A DNA stretch of 12,437 nucleotides from Armatimonadota bacterium (GTDB lineage Bacteria > Armatimonadota > Armatimonadia > Armatimonadales > Armatimonadaceae). Of the stretch, positions 1-6,649 are shown in pieces. The translations under genes and the position numbers were made by a program. Where the stretch lies: assembly GCA_014381035.1 (NCBI GenBank), contig JACMIS010000442.1, positions 1 through 12,437 on the forward strand, written 5' to 3'. Below the pieces are notes generated by a model. That model was not told the DNA's origin. It saw only the letters and a list, made by a program, of their open reading frames with translations, and made no database searches. Position 1 is the stretch's first letter, and each line of letters begins with the position of its first letter.

Positions 1-1
1 G

Positions 2-298
2 AAAGATAACGGTTTCGATGCCCATCCCGAAGGCAACGCTCCGAAACCAGTCGGCGACACAGCGGCGGACGAACTGCCCGTGTCGCGGATCGTGTACCAT
101 AAAGCATCGTTCGAGGAGCGTGCGAAAAGGATCGGTCGCATGACCGGGATCGCGAATATTGTCAAGGAACCGCTCCCCCCTGCGGAGGAGGCAACTTCGA
201 CAAGCGATCCGAAAGACCGTCCGGCAGATGTGACAGTTTTGGTAGGTCTCGATGTCGCAGGGCGTGAAGCGTTACGACAAAGTGCCAGTCGCGAATAG
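2..298 (+). CDS. LytR_C domain protein, C-terminal part (5' end outside window)
   Basis: The frame is open from the window edge to a TAG at 296-298, so this is the end of a longer gene. A GTG at 80 could start a 72-residue ORF, but the frame already reads sensibly upstream of it. The residues match the LytR_C pattern: a short 'DNGFD' strand, a variable stretch, 'SRIVYHKASFEERAKRIGRM' (compare the family's 's-I-Y-...-A--la'), then 'PADVTVLVGLD', the usual closing 'aDVtVvlG-D' strand. LytR_C follows the catalytic domain in some LytR-CpsA-Psr cell-wall glycopolymer transferases and also occurs behind a single membrane helix. Which of these applies cannot be seen here. About 18 polar residues follow the domain. 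The adk start is 31 bp downstream, suggesting cotranscription. The domain call rests on pattern memory, not a profile search. Confidence 0.6.
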   Translation, partial: KDNGFDAHPEGNAPKPVGDTAADELPVSRIVYHKASFEERAKRIGRMTGIANIVKEPLPPAEEATSTSDPKDRPADVTVLVGLDVAGREALRQSASRE

Positions 299-329
299 CC
301 CGAATACAGGAAATTGTTAGGAGTGATAT

Positions 330-974
330 ATGGCGTCCTCAAATGACCCGCTGCTCGTAACGCAGGAATCGCAGTCCGCCACAGCGAAGTACCGGACTGT
401 TTTACTTTTCGGTGCGCCGGGGTCCGGTAAAGGCACTGTCGGGAAAGCACTCGGTGCGATACCCGGCTTTATGCACATGGCGTGCGGCGACGTGTTTCGA
501 AACATGGATCTGTCCACGCCGCTTGGAAAACGATTCATCGAATTTTCCTCCAAAGGGCTGCTTGTCCCGGACGATTCCACTATCGCACTATGGAAGGTGA
601 ATATTGACGGGTTAGTCGGAACCCACCGATTTCATCCCGACCGCGACATTCTGGTACTGGATGGGATCCCGCGCAATGTCGAGCAAGCCCGTATCATGTC
701 GCACTACATCACGGTCGAGCGGGTATTTTATCTGGTCTGCTCGGATGAGGCACTGATGATCGAACGGTTGCAACGCCGGGCGATGAAAGAAAATCGCCTC
801 GATGACGCGTCCGAGGAAGTCATCCGCCGCCGATGGCGTGTGTACGAGGAGGAGACCGAACCGGTCTTGCAGTATTACCCCCCACAGGTCATCGAGCGTA
901 TCGATGCCGTCGGGGCACCGACCAAGGTCATTCACGCCGTTTTGGGACGGATTCTCGCCGCTGGCTTGACGTAG
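330..974 (+). CDS. adk: Adenylate kinase (nucleoside monophosphate kinase), short-LID type
   Basis: Catalyses ATP + AMP = 2 ADP in the cytoplasm. In the 214-residue product the P-loop GAPGSGKGT lies at residues 28-36 with catalytic Lys34. The AMP-binding segment follows as 'ACGDVFRNM...GKRF...KGLLVPDD', then 'LDGIPRNVEQA' (family LDGFPRT-xQA), and 'NRLDDASEEVIRRRWRVYEEET-PVLQYY' (family R-DD-pE-i--R---Y---T-Pl--yY). The LID is short and lacks the four-Cys zinc knuckle seen in many Gram-positive enzymes. About 20 extra residues precede the first strand. The ATG at 330 is supported by AGGAG at 319-323, six bases upstream. The gene sits 31 bp after the LytR_C gene and 26 bp before the glycosylase gene. 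Divergent positions (DGIPRN for DGFPRT) leave room for a related NMP kinase, but adenylate kinase is the best reading. Confidence 0.88.
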   Translation: MASSNDPLLVTQESQSATAKYRTVLLFGAPGSGKGTVGKALGAIPGFMHMACGDVFRNMDLSTPLGKRFIEFSSKGLLVPDDSTIALWKVNIDGLVGTHRFHPDRDILVLDGIPRNVEQARIMSHYITVERVFYLVCSDEALMIERLQRRAMKENRLDDASEEVIRRRWRVYEEETEPVLQYYPPQVIERIDAVGAPTKVIHAVLGRILAAGLT

Positions 975-1000
975 CCGATACCTGGGTACAACGCATCGTA

Positions 1001-1750
1001 ATGGATGTGGGCGAGAAACTTATATTGGTACACGAGTGTCTCTGCGCCGAGTACAACTGCCCTATCGCCTACTTCGCTGATCTGGACCCGCTTTCCGAAC
1101 TGATTTCCTCGCTACTCTCGCATCGCACCAAAAACGCGGACTCCGCGCGGGCATTCCGTGCGCTTCGGGAACGGTTCGTCTCATGGGAAATAGTACGGGA
1201 TGCTCCCCTTTCCGAGATTCAGGACGCGATTGCCGCTTGCACCTGGCCCGAGCAGAAAGCACCGCGTTTGCAAGCGGTTCTTCAGAAGCTGACCGAATCG
1301 CACGGGGAGCCGCTTTCGCTGGATTTTCTTGCCCATATGCCGGTGATCGCAGCGCGGGCTTTTCTGGAAAAGTTGCCGGGAGTCGGACCGAAAACCTCCG
1401 CTGCCACCCTCGCTTTCTCGCGGATCCGCGCACGCGCTTTGCCGGTAGATAGCCACCACCACCGGGTCGCGGCGCGATTGGGGATTCTCGCAGGAAATAT
1501 CGACGTCGGACCGGCGCACGCCCAACTCGACGCCCTTCTGCCAGCCGAATGGGACGCGCAAACCGTGTACGATCATCACGAGGCGTTGATGCTACACGGT
1601 CAGCGAGTCTGTTTTTTTCGCGCCCCGGCGTGCGGGAAGTGCGTTGTGCGCGACGTTTGCGACTATTATTCGGCGAAGTACGGCGGCGGTGATGCGTCGG
1701 GCGAGGGCTCGGGAGACGGTTCCGCTCCCGGCGAAGTCGGCGCGGCATAA
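1001..1750 (+). CDS. nth: Endonuclease III-like DNA glycosylase/AP lyase with 4Fe-4S cluster
   Basis: Base-excision repair enzyme of the HhH-GPD superfamily, which removes oxidised pyrimidines and cleaves the abasic site. In the 249-residue product the helix-hairpin-helix is LPGVGPKT at residues 125-132 with catalytic Lys131. The catalytic Asp is Asp150 in 'PVDSHHHRV'. The [4Fe-4S] loop is complete: Cys204-x6-Cys211-x2-Cys214-x5-Cys220. The 'LLSHRTKN' segment occupies the place of 'LLSAQATD' in E. coli Nth, so this is a diverged subgroup and substrate range may differ. I chose ATG 1001 because the same frame stays open upstream only inside adk (as far as 833), and the family N-terminus begins near here; no strong ribosome site is visible. 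The last ~25 residues are a Gly/Ser/Asp/Glu-rich tail beyond the normal family end, and that tail overlaps the convergent lipoprotein gene. Confidence 0.85.
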   Translation: MDVGEKLILVHECLCAEYNCPIAYFADLDPLSELISSLLSHRTKNADSARAFRALRERFVSWEIVRDAPLSEIQDAIAACTWPEQKAPRLQAVLQKLTESHGEPLSLDFLAHMPVIAARAFLEKLPGVGPKTSAATLAFSRIRARALPVDSHHHRVAARLGILAGNIDVGPAHAQLDALLPAEWDAQTVYDHHEALMLHGQRVCFFRAPACGKCVVRDVCDYYSAKYGGGDASGEGSGDGSAPGEVGAA

Positions 1751-2298
1751 AGCAGGATTGCTGCCTTCGCGTCGTCGCGGGTCAACGTTACCAGTTTGAC
1801 GTACCGCAGCGCATCGGTCACCGGCAAAAGCGATCCGGCGAGGATCGCATTGAACGCTTCCTGTTTTGCCGCATCGTTGATTCCCGGCCGTTCGTCGCTC
1901 CACTGTTTGTAGGCGTCGGCGATGGCTTCCCAGACCTGTAATTCGCGTTCCGCGCCGGTCTCGTCGTAGGCGAGGTTTTCCTTCCAGCGTTTCGCCTCGT
2001 TCGCGTTCACTTCCCCGAGCGACTCCATCACGGTGTCAACGCGGGCTTGCTGGTTATCGGTCAGTTCGCCGTAGGGTGCCGCCGGTTCGCCGGGCGGGGT
2101 ATCCGTCGCTTCCACTTCTGGCGAGGGGGTCTCCTCGGGAGTGGCTTCGACGAACGGGGTCTCCGCCGCGGTCGGTGCCGGTGGCTCAGGCGGTTCTGTT
2201 TGGGCTACTTCTTTTTTCTTTCCGCAGCCCGCTAACCCTATGGCTACGCTCGTCACAAAAAGAGCAACCGAAGATCGAATTAAATCGCGTCGTTTCAC
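1666..2298 (-). CDS. Proline-rich lipoprotein of unknown function
   Basis: The 210-residue product has a lipoprotein signal: basic start 'MKRRD', a hydrophobic stretch, and lipobox L22-A23-G24-C25, so the mature protein should be lipidated at Cys25. A Pro/Glu/Thr-rich linker follows (about residues 35-75, e.g. 'EETPSPEVEATDTPP'). Then comes a compact, mostly helical region (about 76-185) rich in charged residues and Trp, and a second Pro/Ser tail ending '...PPPYFAE'. I do not recognise the folded region. The start is GTG at 2298; the ATG at 2306 is out of frame, and no strong Shine-Dalgarno sequence is seen. The tail is read antisense to the last 85 bp of the glycosylase gene. Its composition matches the protein's own linker, which suggests this overlap is genuinely translated on this strand. 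Confidence 0.75.
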   Translation of the reverse strand: MKRRDLIRSSVALFVTSVAIGLAGCGKKKEVAQTEPPEPPAPTAAETPFVEATPEETPSPEVEATDTPPGEPAAPYGELTDNQQARVDTVMESLGEVNANEAKRWKENLAYDETGAERELQVWEAIADAYKQWSDERPGINDAAKQEAFNAILAGSLLPVTDALRYVKLVTLTRDDAKAAILLYAAPTSPGAEPSPEPSPDASPPPYFAE

Positions 2299-2359
2299 GT
2301 ATTCATAGACGCGCGAACCACCCGTCCGGTTACGCCTTTGGCAATACCATAAGCATATC

Positions 2360-2371
2360 GGAACCGGTTCC
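2360..2371. promoter_or_regulatory. 12-bp perfect palindrome in a divergent intergenic region (candidate operator)
   Basis: GGAACCGGTTCC is self-complementary over all 12 bases. It lies between the minus-strand lipoprotein start (2298) and the plus-strand PilZ start (2458). A TATAAT hexamer at 2387-2392 could be a plus-strand -10 element. If so, the palindrome would cover its -35 position, where no good TTGACA match is seen. Binding by a dimeric regulator is inferred only from symmetry and position. Confidence 0.3.
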
Positions 2372-2457
2372 CCCGTAAAGCGTCTATATAATTAGTAGCC
2401 AGCGAGAAATGCATTGATACGTTAGTCTGGTAGAATTGAATAAAGTAAGGCTAAACA

Positions 2458-2961
2458 ATGCAAATAGTTCAGGAACTCGACATACCAACCGCCATCGAAG
2501 GAGTGCAGATACCCTCTGCTACGGAACGAAAGACGGCAATTACGTCACGGGAAGACGCGGTACGGCTGCTGAATCAGTTGCGCGCGAATCTCCCGGAGTC
2601 TCATACGAACAGGCGACGCGGTAAAGGTGGTGGGAGACGCGATTCTCGCCGATGGACCCCACCGAGCTCGGTGACATTTGAAATATACGATGGCGAAACA
2701 TGGCATTTCGTGGAGGCACTGGATTGCGGCATCCCCGGAGTGCGCGTTACGCGGTTACCCGCCTTCGTGGGCGAGAATCCTGCGGTGATGCGCCTGACGA
2801 CGCCGGACAGCGGCGTTGTGCTGGTGACGGGTGATGTCATGTGGAAGGATAGTAGGGCGGGTACTGCCGGAATACAATTTACTTTTCAAAATGACGAAGA
2901 TAGGGAAGCATGGTTTGAGGGACTTGTCGAAGCGTTGTTGTCGCGACATGCCATGGATTAA
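2458..2961 (+). CDS. PilZ-like domain protein with a degenerate second motif
   Basis: The 167-residue product has an N-terminal ~55 residues of low similarity to anything I know. A PilZ-like beta barrel follows: the RxxxR motif is R60-R-D-S-R64, and a strand 'SVTFEIYD' comes next. The second motif, normally D/N-x-S-x-x-G, reads D89-C-G-I-P-G94, so the Ser is replaced by Gly. The closing 'GDVMWKD...AGIQFTF' is the usual end of the barrel. PilZ domains bind cyclic di-GMP through these motifs and control motility, pili or exopolysaccharide. The changed Ser makes binding here uncertain. The ATG at 2458 is preceded by GTAAGG at about 8 bases. Gfo/Idh/MocA starts 39 bp downstream. The call is by motif pattern; another small beta-barrel is possible. 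Confidence 0.6.
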   Translation: MQIVQELDIPTAIEGVQIPSATERKTAITSREDAVRLLNQLRANLPESHTNRRRGKGGGRRDSRRWTPPSSVTFEIYDGETWHFVEALDCGIPGVRVTRLPAFVGENPAVMRLTTPDSGVVLVTGDVMWKDSRAGTAGIQFTFQNDEDREAWFEGLVEALLSRHAMD

Positions 2962-3000
2962 CGTTCCTGTTTTGTAAACAATACGAAAGCGGAAAAATAT

Positions 3001-4038
3001 TTGATACGCATTGGAGTTATGGGTGCCGGAGTAATCGCACGTTTCGGACACGCGCCCGCAATATTGGAAACGCCGGGTCTGGTACTGGCGTCGGTCTACG
3101 ATCCTTCCGAGGAGTCACTGGCGGAGTTCGCCCGCACCCATCCCGGCGTGGAAGTGGAAACATTCCGGGATCGGGACGCTTTTTTCGCGTCCGGGATTTC
3201 GGCGGTGTCTGTCTGCTCGTCGGCACCCGCGCACCTGTCGAACGTGCGCGAGGCGGCGGCACATGGTCTGCCGGTCCTTTGCGAGAAACCCCTTGCCATG
3301 ACCGATGCCGATATCGCCGCGATGATCGCTTTGATGGAGGAAGCACACCTGCCGCTCGTCGCCGCGTTCTGTTACCGTTTTTCGCCGGTCGCGCAATCCA
3401 TCAAGCATTTGATTGACCAGGGAGCCATTGGTGCGGTCCGCGCCATGCGCCTGGTCTATAACTGGAATCTGCACGGCAAGTATTCCTATGAAAACGGCGA
3501 GCGGCATGAAAACCCCTATCGCGCCGGGCGAATGCTGGAAGGCGGTCCGATGGTGGATTGCGGGGTGCATCAGATCGATCTGGCGCGGTGGTGGACCGGT
3601 TCCGAAATAACAGACTACACCGCACACGCTGCCTGGGTAGACGAAGAGTACGAAGCTCCCAGCCACATGTGGCTTCATGCGGATCATGAAAGCGGTTGCC
3701 ATAGTGCGATTGAGATGTCGTTCGCGTACACCCATACAGCGAAAGAGCCGGTGAGCCTTTTCACTTACGATATTATCGGCACCGATGGTATTCTCCACTA
3801 CGACCGCGAGGGTTGGAAGTTCGAGATGCGAAACGGGTTCGAGACCGCGCATATGCCGGGATCGAGCGAGAAAAACTTCGTGGGCATGTATCATGCGTGG
3901 GCGCGAGCACTGCGGACGGGCGACTTCCATGGGTTGCCGAACGGCAGGGACGGCATGGTGGCGACCCGAACCGCACGGACCGCCACCGAGGAATGTATCG
4001 CCCGGCATAGAAACTCGCACAAAATGGGTAAACCGTAG
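3001..4038 (+). CDS. Gfo/Idh/MocA family NAD(P)-dependent oxidoreductase
   Basis: The 345-residue product has the two-domain family layout. An N-terminal Rossmann domain opens with 'IGVMGAGVIA'. The signature 'CEKPLAM' carries catalytic Lys96. The C-terminal alpha/beta domain contains 'VDCGVHQIDLARWW', with Asp186 and His190 in the usual catalytic positions. The family oxidises or reduces sugars, inositols and their derivatives; the substrate cannot be read from sequence. The start is TTG at 3001: the next Met, at 3019, would remove the first beta strand, and no ATG lies in frame upstream. GGA at 2991-2993 may be a weak ribosome site. The stop is 17 bp before the VOC gene, so the two are probably cotranscribed. 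Three Cys residues around 'SVCSSA' and 'VLCEKP' are unremarkable. Confidence 0.9.
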   Translation: MIRIGVMGAGVIARFGHAPAILETPGLVLASVYDPSEESLAEFARTHPGVEVETFRDRDAFFASGISAVSVCSSAPAHLSNVREAAAHGLPVLCEKPLAMTDADIAAMIALMEEAHLPLVAAFCYRFSPVAQSIKHLIDQGAIGAVRAMRLVYNWNLHGKYSYENGERHENPYRAGRMLEGGPMVDCGVHQIDLARWWTGSEITDYTAHAAWVDEEYEAPSHMWLHADHESGCHSAIEMSFAYTHTAKEPVSLFTYDIIGTDGILHYDREGWKFEMRNGFETAHMPGSSEKNFVGMYHAWARALRTGDFHGLPNGRDGMVATRTARTATEECIARHRNSHKMGKP

Positions 4039-4055
4039 CGGAAACGATTTCGCCG

Positions 4056-4475
4056 ATGCCTACAATAAATAAGATTCTTGAGACCGCGCTTTATGTGAAG
4101 GACAGAGCACGGTCTCAATCGTTCTACGAAACCATACTCGGATTTCGTGTGCTGCTCGACGACGGAAATCGCCTGACGGGAATGGCGGTCGCCGACAGCA
4201 GTCAGGTCCTTCTGTTGTTTGAGGAGGGCGCATCCACGGCAGGCGAAAAAACGCCCGGTGGTTTCATCCCTCCCCATGACGGTCACGGTACCGTACATCT
4301 TGCTTTCGCGGTTGATACCGCATCGCTCAACGATTGGACCGAGCACCTCCAAACAAACAATGTTCCCGTTGAAAGCGTGGTCCATCCCCCGCGTGGCGGA
4401 ACCAGTGTATACTTTCGCGACCCCGACGACAACCTGATCGAAATTGCTTCACCCGGCATCTGGGAAACCTACTGA
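4056..4475 (+). CDS. VOC (glyoxalase/dioxygenase-fold) family protein
   Basis: The 139-residue product has the paired beta-alpha-beta-beta-beta arrangement of the vicinal oxygen chelate fold. It opens with 'ILETALYVKDRARSQSFYETILGF'-type residues (family 'vLEt-LyV-Dl--a--FY--vLG') and closes with 'SVYFRDPDDNLIEIASP' (family 'FrDPaGN-vElatP'). Likely metal ligands are the His in 'GTVHLAFAV' and the final Glu in 'LIEI'. The first position, often His, is Glu here. Members include glyoxalases, ring-cleavage dioxygenases and antibiotic-binding proteins, and sequence alone does not say which. The gene follows the Gfo/Idh/MocA gene by 17 bp, so a shared small-metabolite role is plausible. The 240 bp after it hold the promoter and leader of the next gene. 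Confidence 0.85.
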   Translation: MPTINKILETALYVKDRARSQSFYETILGFRVLLDDGNRLTGMAVADSSQVLLLFEEGASTAGEKTPGGFIPPHDGHGTVHLAFAVDTASLNDWTEHLQTNNVPVESVVHPPRGGTSVYFRDPDDNLIEIASPGIWETY

Positions 4476-4564
4476 CGCCAGATCATGTGTGTCTGAATGC
4501 GTGTAACTTATGACATTCATCGGGAAAGCAGATTATCCGCCGCATCCTGCATCGGGAATGCTAC

Positions 4565-4593
4565 TTGACAATATCCTATTGGCGTGTTATTCT
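4565..4593 (+). promoter_or_regulatory. Sigma-70-type promoter for the prepilin gene
   Basis: TTGACA at 4565-4570 is followed by a 17-base spacer and TATTCT at 4588-4593. A TGT immediately before the -10 gives an extended -10 (TGn). Transcription would begin near 4600, leaving a leader of about 115 bases before the ATG at 4716. Confidence 0.7.
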
Positions 4594-4629
4594 ATCGGCG
4601 ATTGAACTTGTCGCCAATACAAAATAACA

Positions 4630-4690
4630 GGTTTTTCTCTTCGTGATCGGGCGGAGAGAACCCAAGTTGAGAGAAGTAAACCATCAACTT
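4630..4690 (+). other. Structured 5' leader: two adjacent hairpins before the prepilin gene
   Basis: Hairpin 1: GGTT (4630-4633) pairs with AACC (4659-4662), and TCTCT (4636-4640) pairs with GGAGA (4653-4657), across a small internal loop. Hairpin 2: AAGTTGA (4664-4670) pairs with TCAACTT (4684-4690) around a 13-base loop. I do not recognise a known riboswitch, and the GEMM cyclic di-GMP consensus is not seen. No strong Shine-Dalgarno sequence precedes the start codon; GGA at 4704-4706 is the best candidate. The leader may tune translation or mRNA stability. Confidence 0.35.
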
Positions 4691-4715
4691 CCTCCTGACC
4701 AATGGATCGTTATAC

Positions 4716-5570
4716 ATGAAAATTGTTTTCCCAAAACGCTCGCGCCGTTTATCCCGCGACACCAACACCCGCGCTTTTACGCTGATTGAACTACTCGTTG
4801 TTATCGCGATCATCGCAATCCTCAGCGCGATATTGTTCCCTGTTTTTGCACAAGCACGGGAAAAAGCGAGACAATCGGCGTGCCTCTCGAATACGAAACA
4901 GATCGGGACGGCACTCATGATGTACGTTTCCGACTATGACGGTGCATACCCTTATGCGTCTACCAAGGAAGCGATCAACCCGAAGGTGCGCTGGGCGGAC
5001 CGCTTATACCCCTACACGAAGAACACCGCGATCTTCCTTTGTCCGTCCGCGCCAGATGAGCAGGCAAACAAGGGGTTCGCACACGACTGGGACACGATGA
5101 CCGGAACGTATAAGTCGGCGTCGCTCCGATGGGGCGGCTTCGGCTACAACTATCAGTATCTGGGCAACTCCCGCTTCACGCCGACATTTTTAACGGTGGA
5201 ATCAGATCTGAGTGCAACGGCGGAAACCGTCGTGGTCGCGGACACGCAAGGGGTACGCCGCGACGATAACACACCCTTGAACGGTGCGGGTGACTACACC
5301 ATCGACCCGCCGCTGACATCCGCGCCCGGTTCCGGCAAGCCGTCCGGTTTTTACGGCGACGGTTCCGAATGCGGAAGCGGGACACCAAACACGCCGGGGC
5401 AATTCAAGTGCCGCTCTACACCCGCCGAGCGACACACCGGTATGGTGACTGTGACATTTGCGGACGGACACAGCAAGGCGATGAAGCGCAGACGTCTCGA
5501 TGATTTCAACAACGACGGTACGCCTGACAACGGCTACTGGAACGGCAAAGCCGACCCGACGAAGTTTTAA
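4716..5570 (+). CDS. Type IV prepilin-like protein with C-terminal H-x9-DG motif (DUF1559-like)
   Basis: The 284-residue product has a basic leader of about 20 residues ending 'NTRA', then the prepilin peptidase/methylation segment [16 protein letters not shown]. Cleavage is expected between Ala and Phe (Ala replaces the usual Gly at -1), leaving Phe1 and the conserved Glu5. The segment '[13 protein letters not shown]' and a Cys-containing helix follow. A globular domain rich in Gly/Tyr/Ser comes after that, with 'VVVADTQG' near the middle. The end carries His-x9-Asp-Gly ('[13 protein letters not shown]'), the hallmark of the H-X9-DG C-terminal type. Such proteins are exported to the envelope and are found in many copies in Planctomycetota and Armatimonadota; the exact role is unknown. 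It has its own strong promoter. A hairpin cluster and then a broken paralogue follow. Confidence 0.9.
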   Translation: MKIVFPKRSRRLSRDTNTRAFTLIELLVVIAIIAILSAILFPVFAQAREKARQSACLSNTKQIGTALMMYVSDYDGAYPYASTKEAINPKVRWADRLYPYTKNTAIFLCPSAPDEQANKGFAHDWDTMTGTYKSASLRWGGFGYNYQYLGNSRFTPTFLTVESDLSATAETVVVADTQGVRRDDNTPLNGAGDYTIDPPLTSAPGSGKPSGFYGDGSECGSGTPNTPGQFKCRSTPAERHTGMVTVTFADGHSKAMKRRRLDDFNNDGTPDNGYWNGKADPTKF

Positions 5571-5602
5571 GTCGGTCGCGATCCCCGCTACTTGAAAACA
5601 GA

Positions 5603-5644
5603 TTTCGACGGTGGGAACGACTGTCGAAACGGCAACATCGCCGT
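5603..5644 (+). repeat. Two small inverted repeats in the gap between the prepilin paralogues
   Basis: TTTCGAC (5603-5609) pairs with GTCGAAA (5623-5629) around 13 bases. ACGGC (5629-5633) pairs with GCCGT (5640-5644) around six bases. They precede the strong hairpin at 5670-5700, so the gap carries three stem-loops in about 100 bp. Neither has a T tract, so they are not terminators on their own. Confidence 0.35.
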
Positions 5645-5669
5645 CATACTCGGGCCAAATAACCGTGGT

Positions 5670-5710
5670 GGTGCGGGAGGGCTGGACCCCCTCCCGCACC
5701 CGTCCTTCTT
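5670..5710 (+). terminator. Strong hairpin, probable intrinsic terminator or attenuator
   Basis: GGTGCGGGAGGG (5670-5681) pairs perfectly with CCCTCCCGCACC (5689-5700) across a 7-base loop. The tail 'CGTCCTTCTT' is T-rich but interrupted. It sits 100 bp after the first prepilin stop and ends only 36 bases before the ATG of the second prepilin gene. No promoter fits in the remaining space, so it may act as a partial terminator or an RNA-stabilising element. Confidence 0.65.
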
Positions 5711-5736
5711 ACGCTATGGAAAGGCAGAAAGACAAA

Positions 5737-6621
5737 ATGCAGTATACTCTACGATCCGTGAAAAAGGCGGGAACGAAGTTTCGCGCCAATCGCGGCTTTA
5801 CTTTGATCTAATTGCTCGTTGTTATAGCAATCATCGCGATTCTTGCCGCGATACTGTTTCCTGTATTCGCTCAATCTCGGGAAAAAGCCCGACAAACATC
5901 ATGCCTTAATAACCTTAAACAACTCGGGAACGCGTTGGCGATGTATTCGCAGGATTACGATGAGACGATGCCCACCACGCAGATAGATGGTTTCCGCTGG
6001 CCACAACTGCTCTCGCCCTATATCAAGATGCGAGCGTTCGTGCTATGCCCATCCGCGAATTACGACGTGCCAGTAACCGGCTCGCTGACCTATCAAGAGT
6101 GCATCAATCATCCCGAAGGCAACGGTGGCAACAATGACTATTATTATGGTTTGTATGCCAGCTATGGATATAATTTCGCATATCTTTCGCCCTCCATACT
6201 CTGCCCCGACGCCTTCGATACACCCAACACCGCCTGCGCCGTCACCCCGAGCAACGATACCAATCATGTCACTCTACCTGCGTCGCACGGGGTTTCTATC
6301 GCCGGTTCCGCGTTGAATCCGATTGCCGGTGTTCCGGTCTCGGGTATCGAAGCACCGACCCAAACGGTAGCGATGGCAGATAGCGTTTCGGCACCGGCAA
6401 CATCGGCGACCACGCTGACATGGGGCTATTTTGCGATCCGACCGCCGCAATTGTGGGCGAAGACCGCACCGATGCCACTCAACCGGGAAAGTTATGGGAG
6501 GATACTGCCCCGTCATCAAGACACGACCAGTGTTTTATTCGTCGACGGGCACGTTAAATCGTACAAAATCAACGCGCTCCGCGACCCGAACTTATGGCGT
6601 GCCAAGAAAATTACCCCATAA
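5737..6621 (+). pseudogene. Second prepilin-like (H-x9-DG) gene interrupted by TAA at the Glu5 codon
   Basis: From ATG 5737 the frame reads a basic leader 'MQYTLRSVKKAG...ANRG', then the cleavage motif 'GFTLI', then TAA at 5809-5811 exactly where GAA (Glu5 of the mature pilin) belongs. The same frame resumes at once with '[20 protein letters not shown]' and stays open for 269 codons to TAA at 6619-6621. It includes 'SREKARQ', 'MADSVS' and a C-terminal His-x9-Asp-Gly ('[13 protein letters not shown]'). A single G-to-T change would explain it. No other damage is seen, so the event is recent, is a sequencing error, or is tolerated. Other genes here end in TAA, so recoding of TAA is unlikely. Re-initiation at the TTG directly after the stop would give a membrane-anchored product with no prepilin cleavage site. 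Without the stop it would be 294 residues, close to the intact paralogue (284). Confidence 0.75.
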
Positions 6622-6649
6622 TCAAGTGACGGCAGAAAGAATAACAACT

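Noticed and set aside
1062..1748. 228-residue minus-strand Arg/Pro-rich ORF
   Set aside because: Antisense to the endonuclease III-like gene; composition is typical of a GC-rich shadow frame.
2968..2980. TGTTT-TGT-AAACA inverted repeat between PilZ and Gfo/Idh/MocA genes
   Set aside because: Only 5-bp arms in AT-rich spacer between closely spaced genes; could be chance and no promoter is visible around it.
3115..4020. 301-residue minus-strand ORF
   Set aside because: Antisense to the complete Gfo/Idh/MocA gene, with no domain pattern or ribosome site.
5592..5909. 105-residue plus-strand ORF spanning the terminator hairpin
   Set aside because: Out of frame with the prepilin paralogue it overlaps and crosses three hairpins; no domain.
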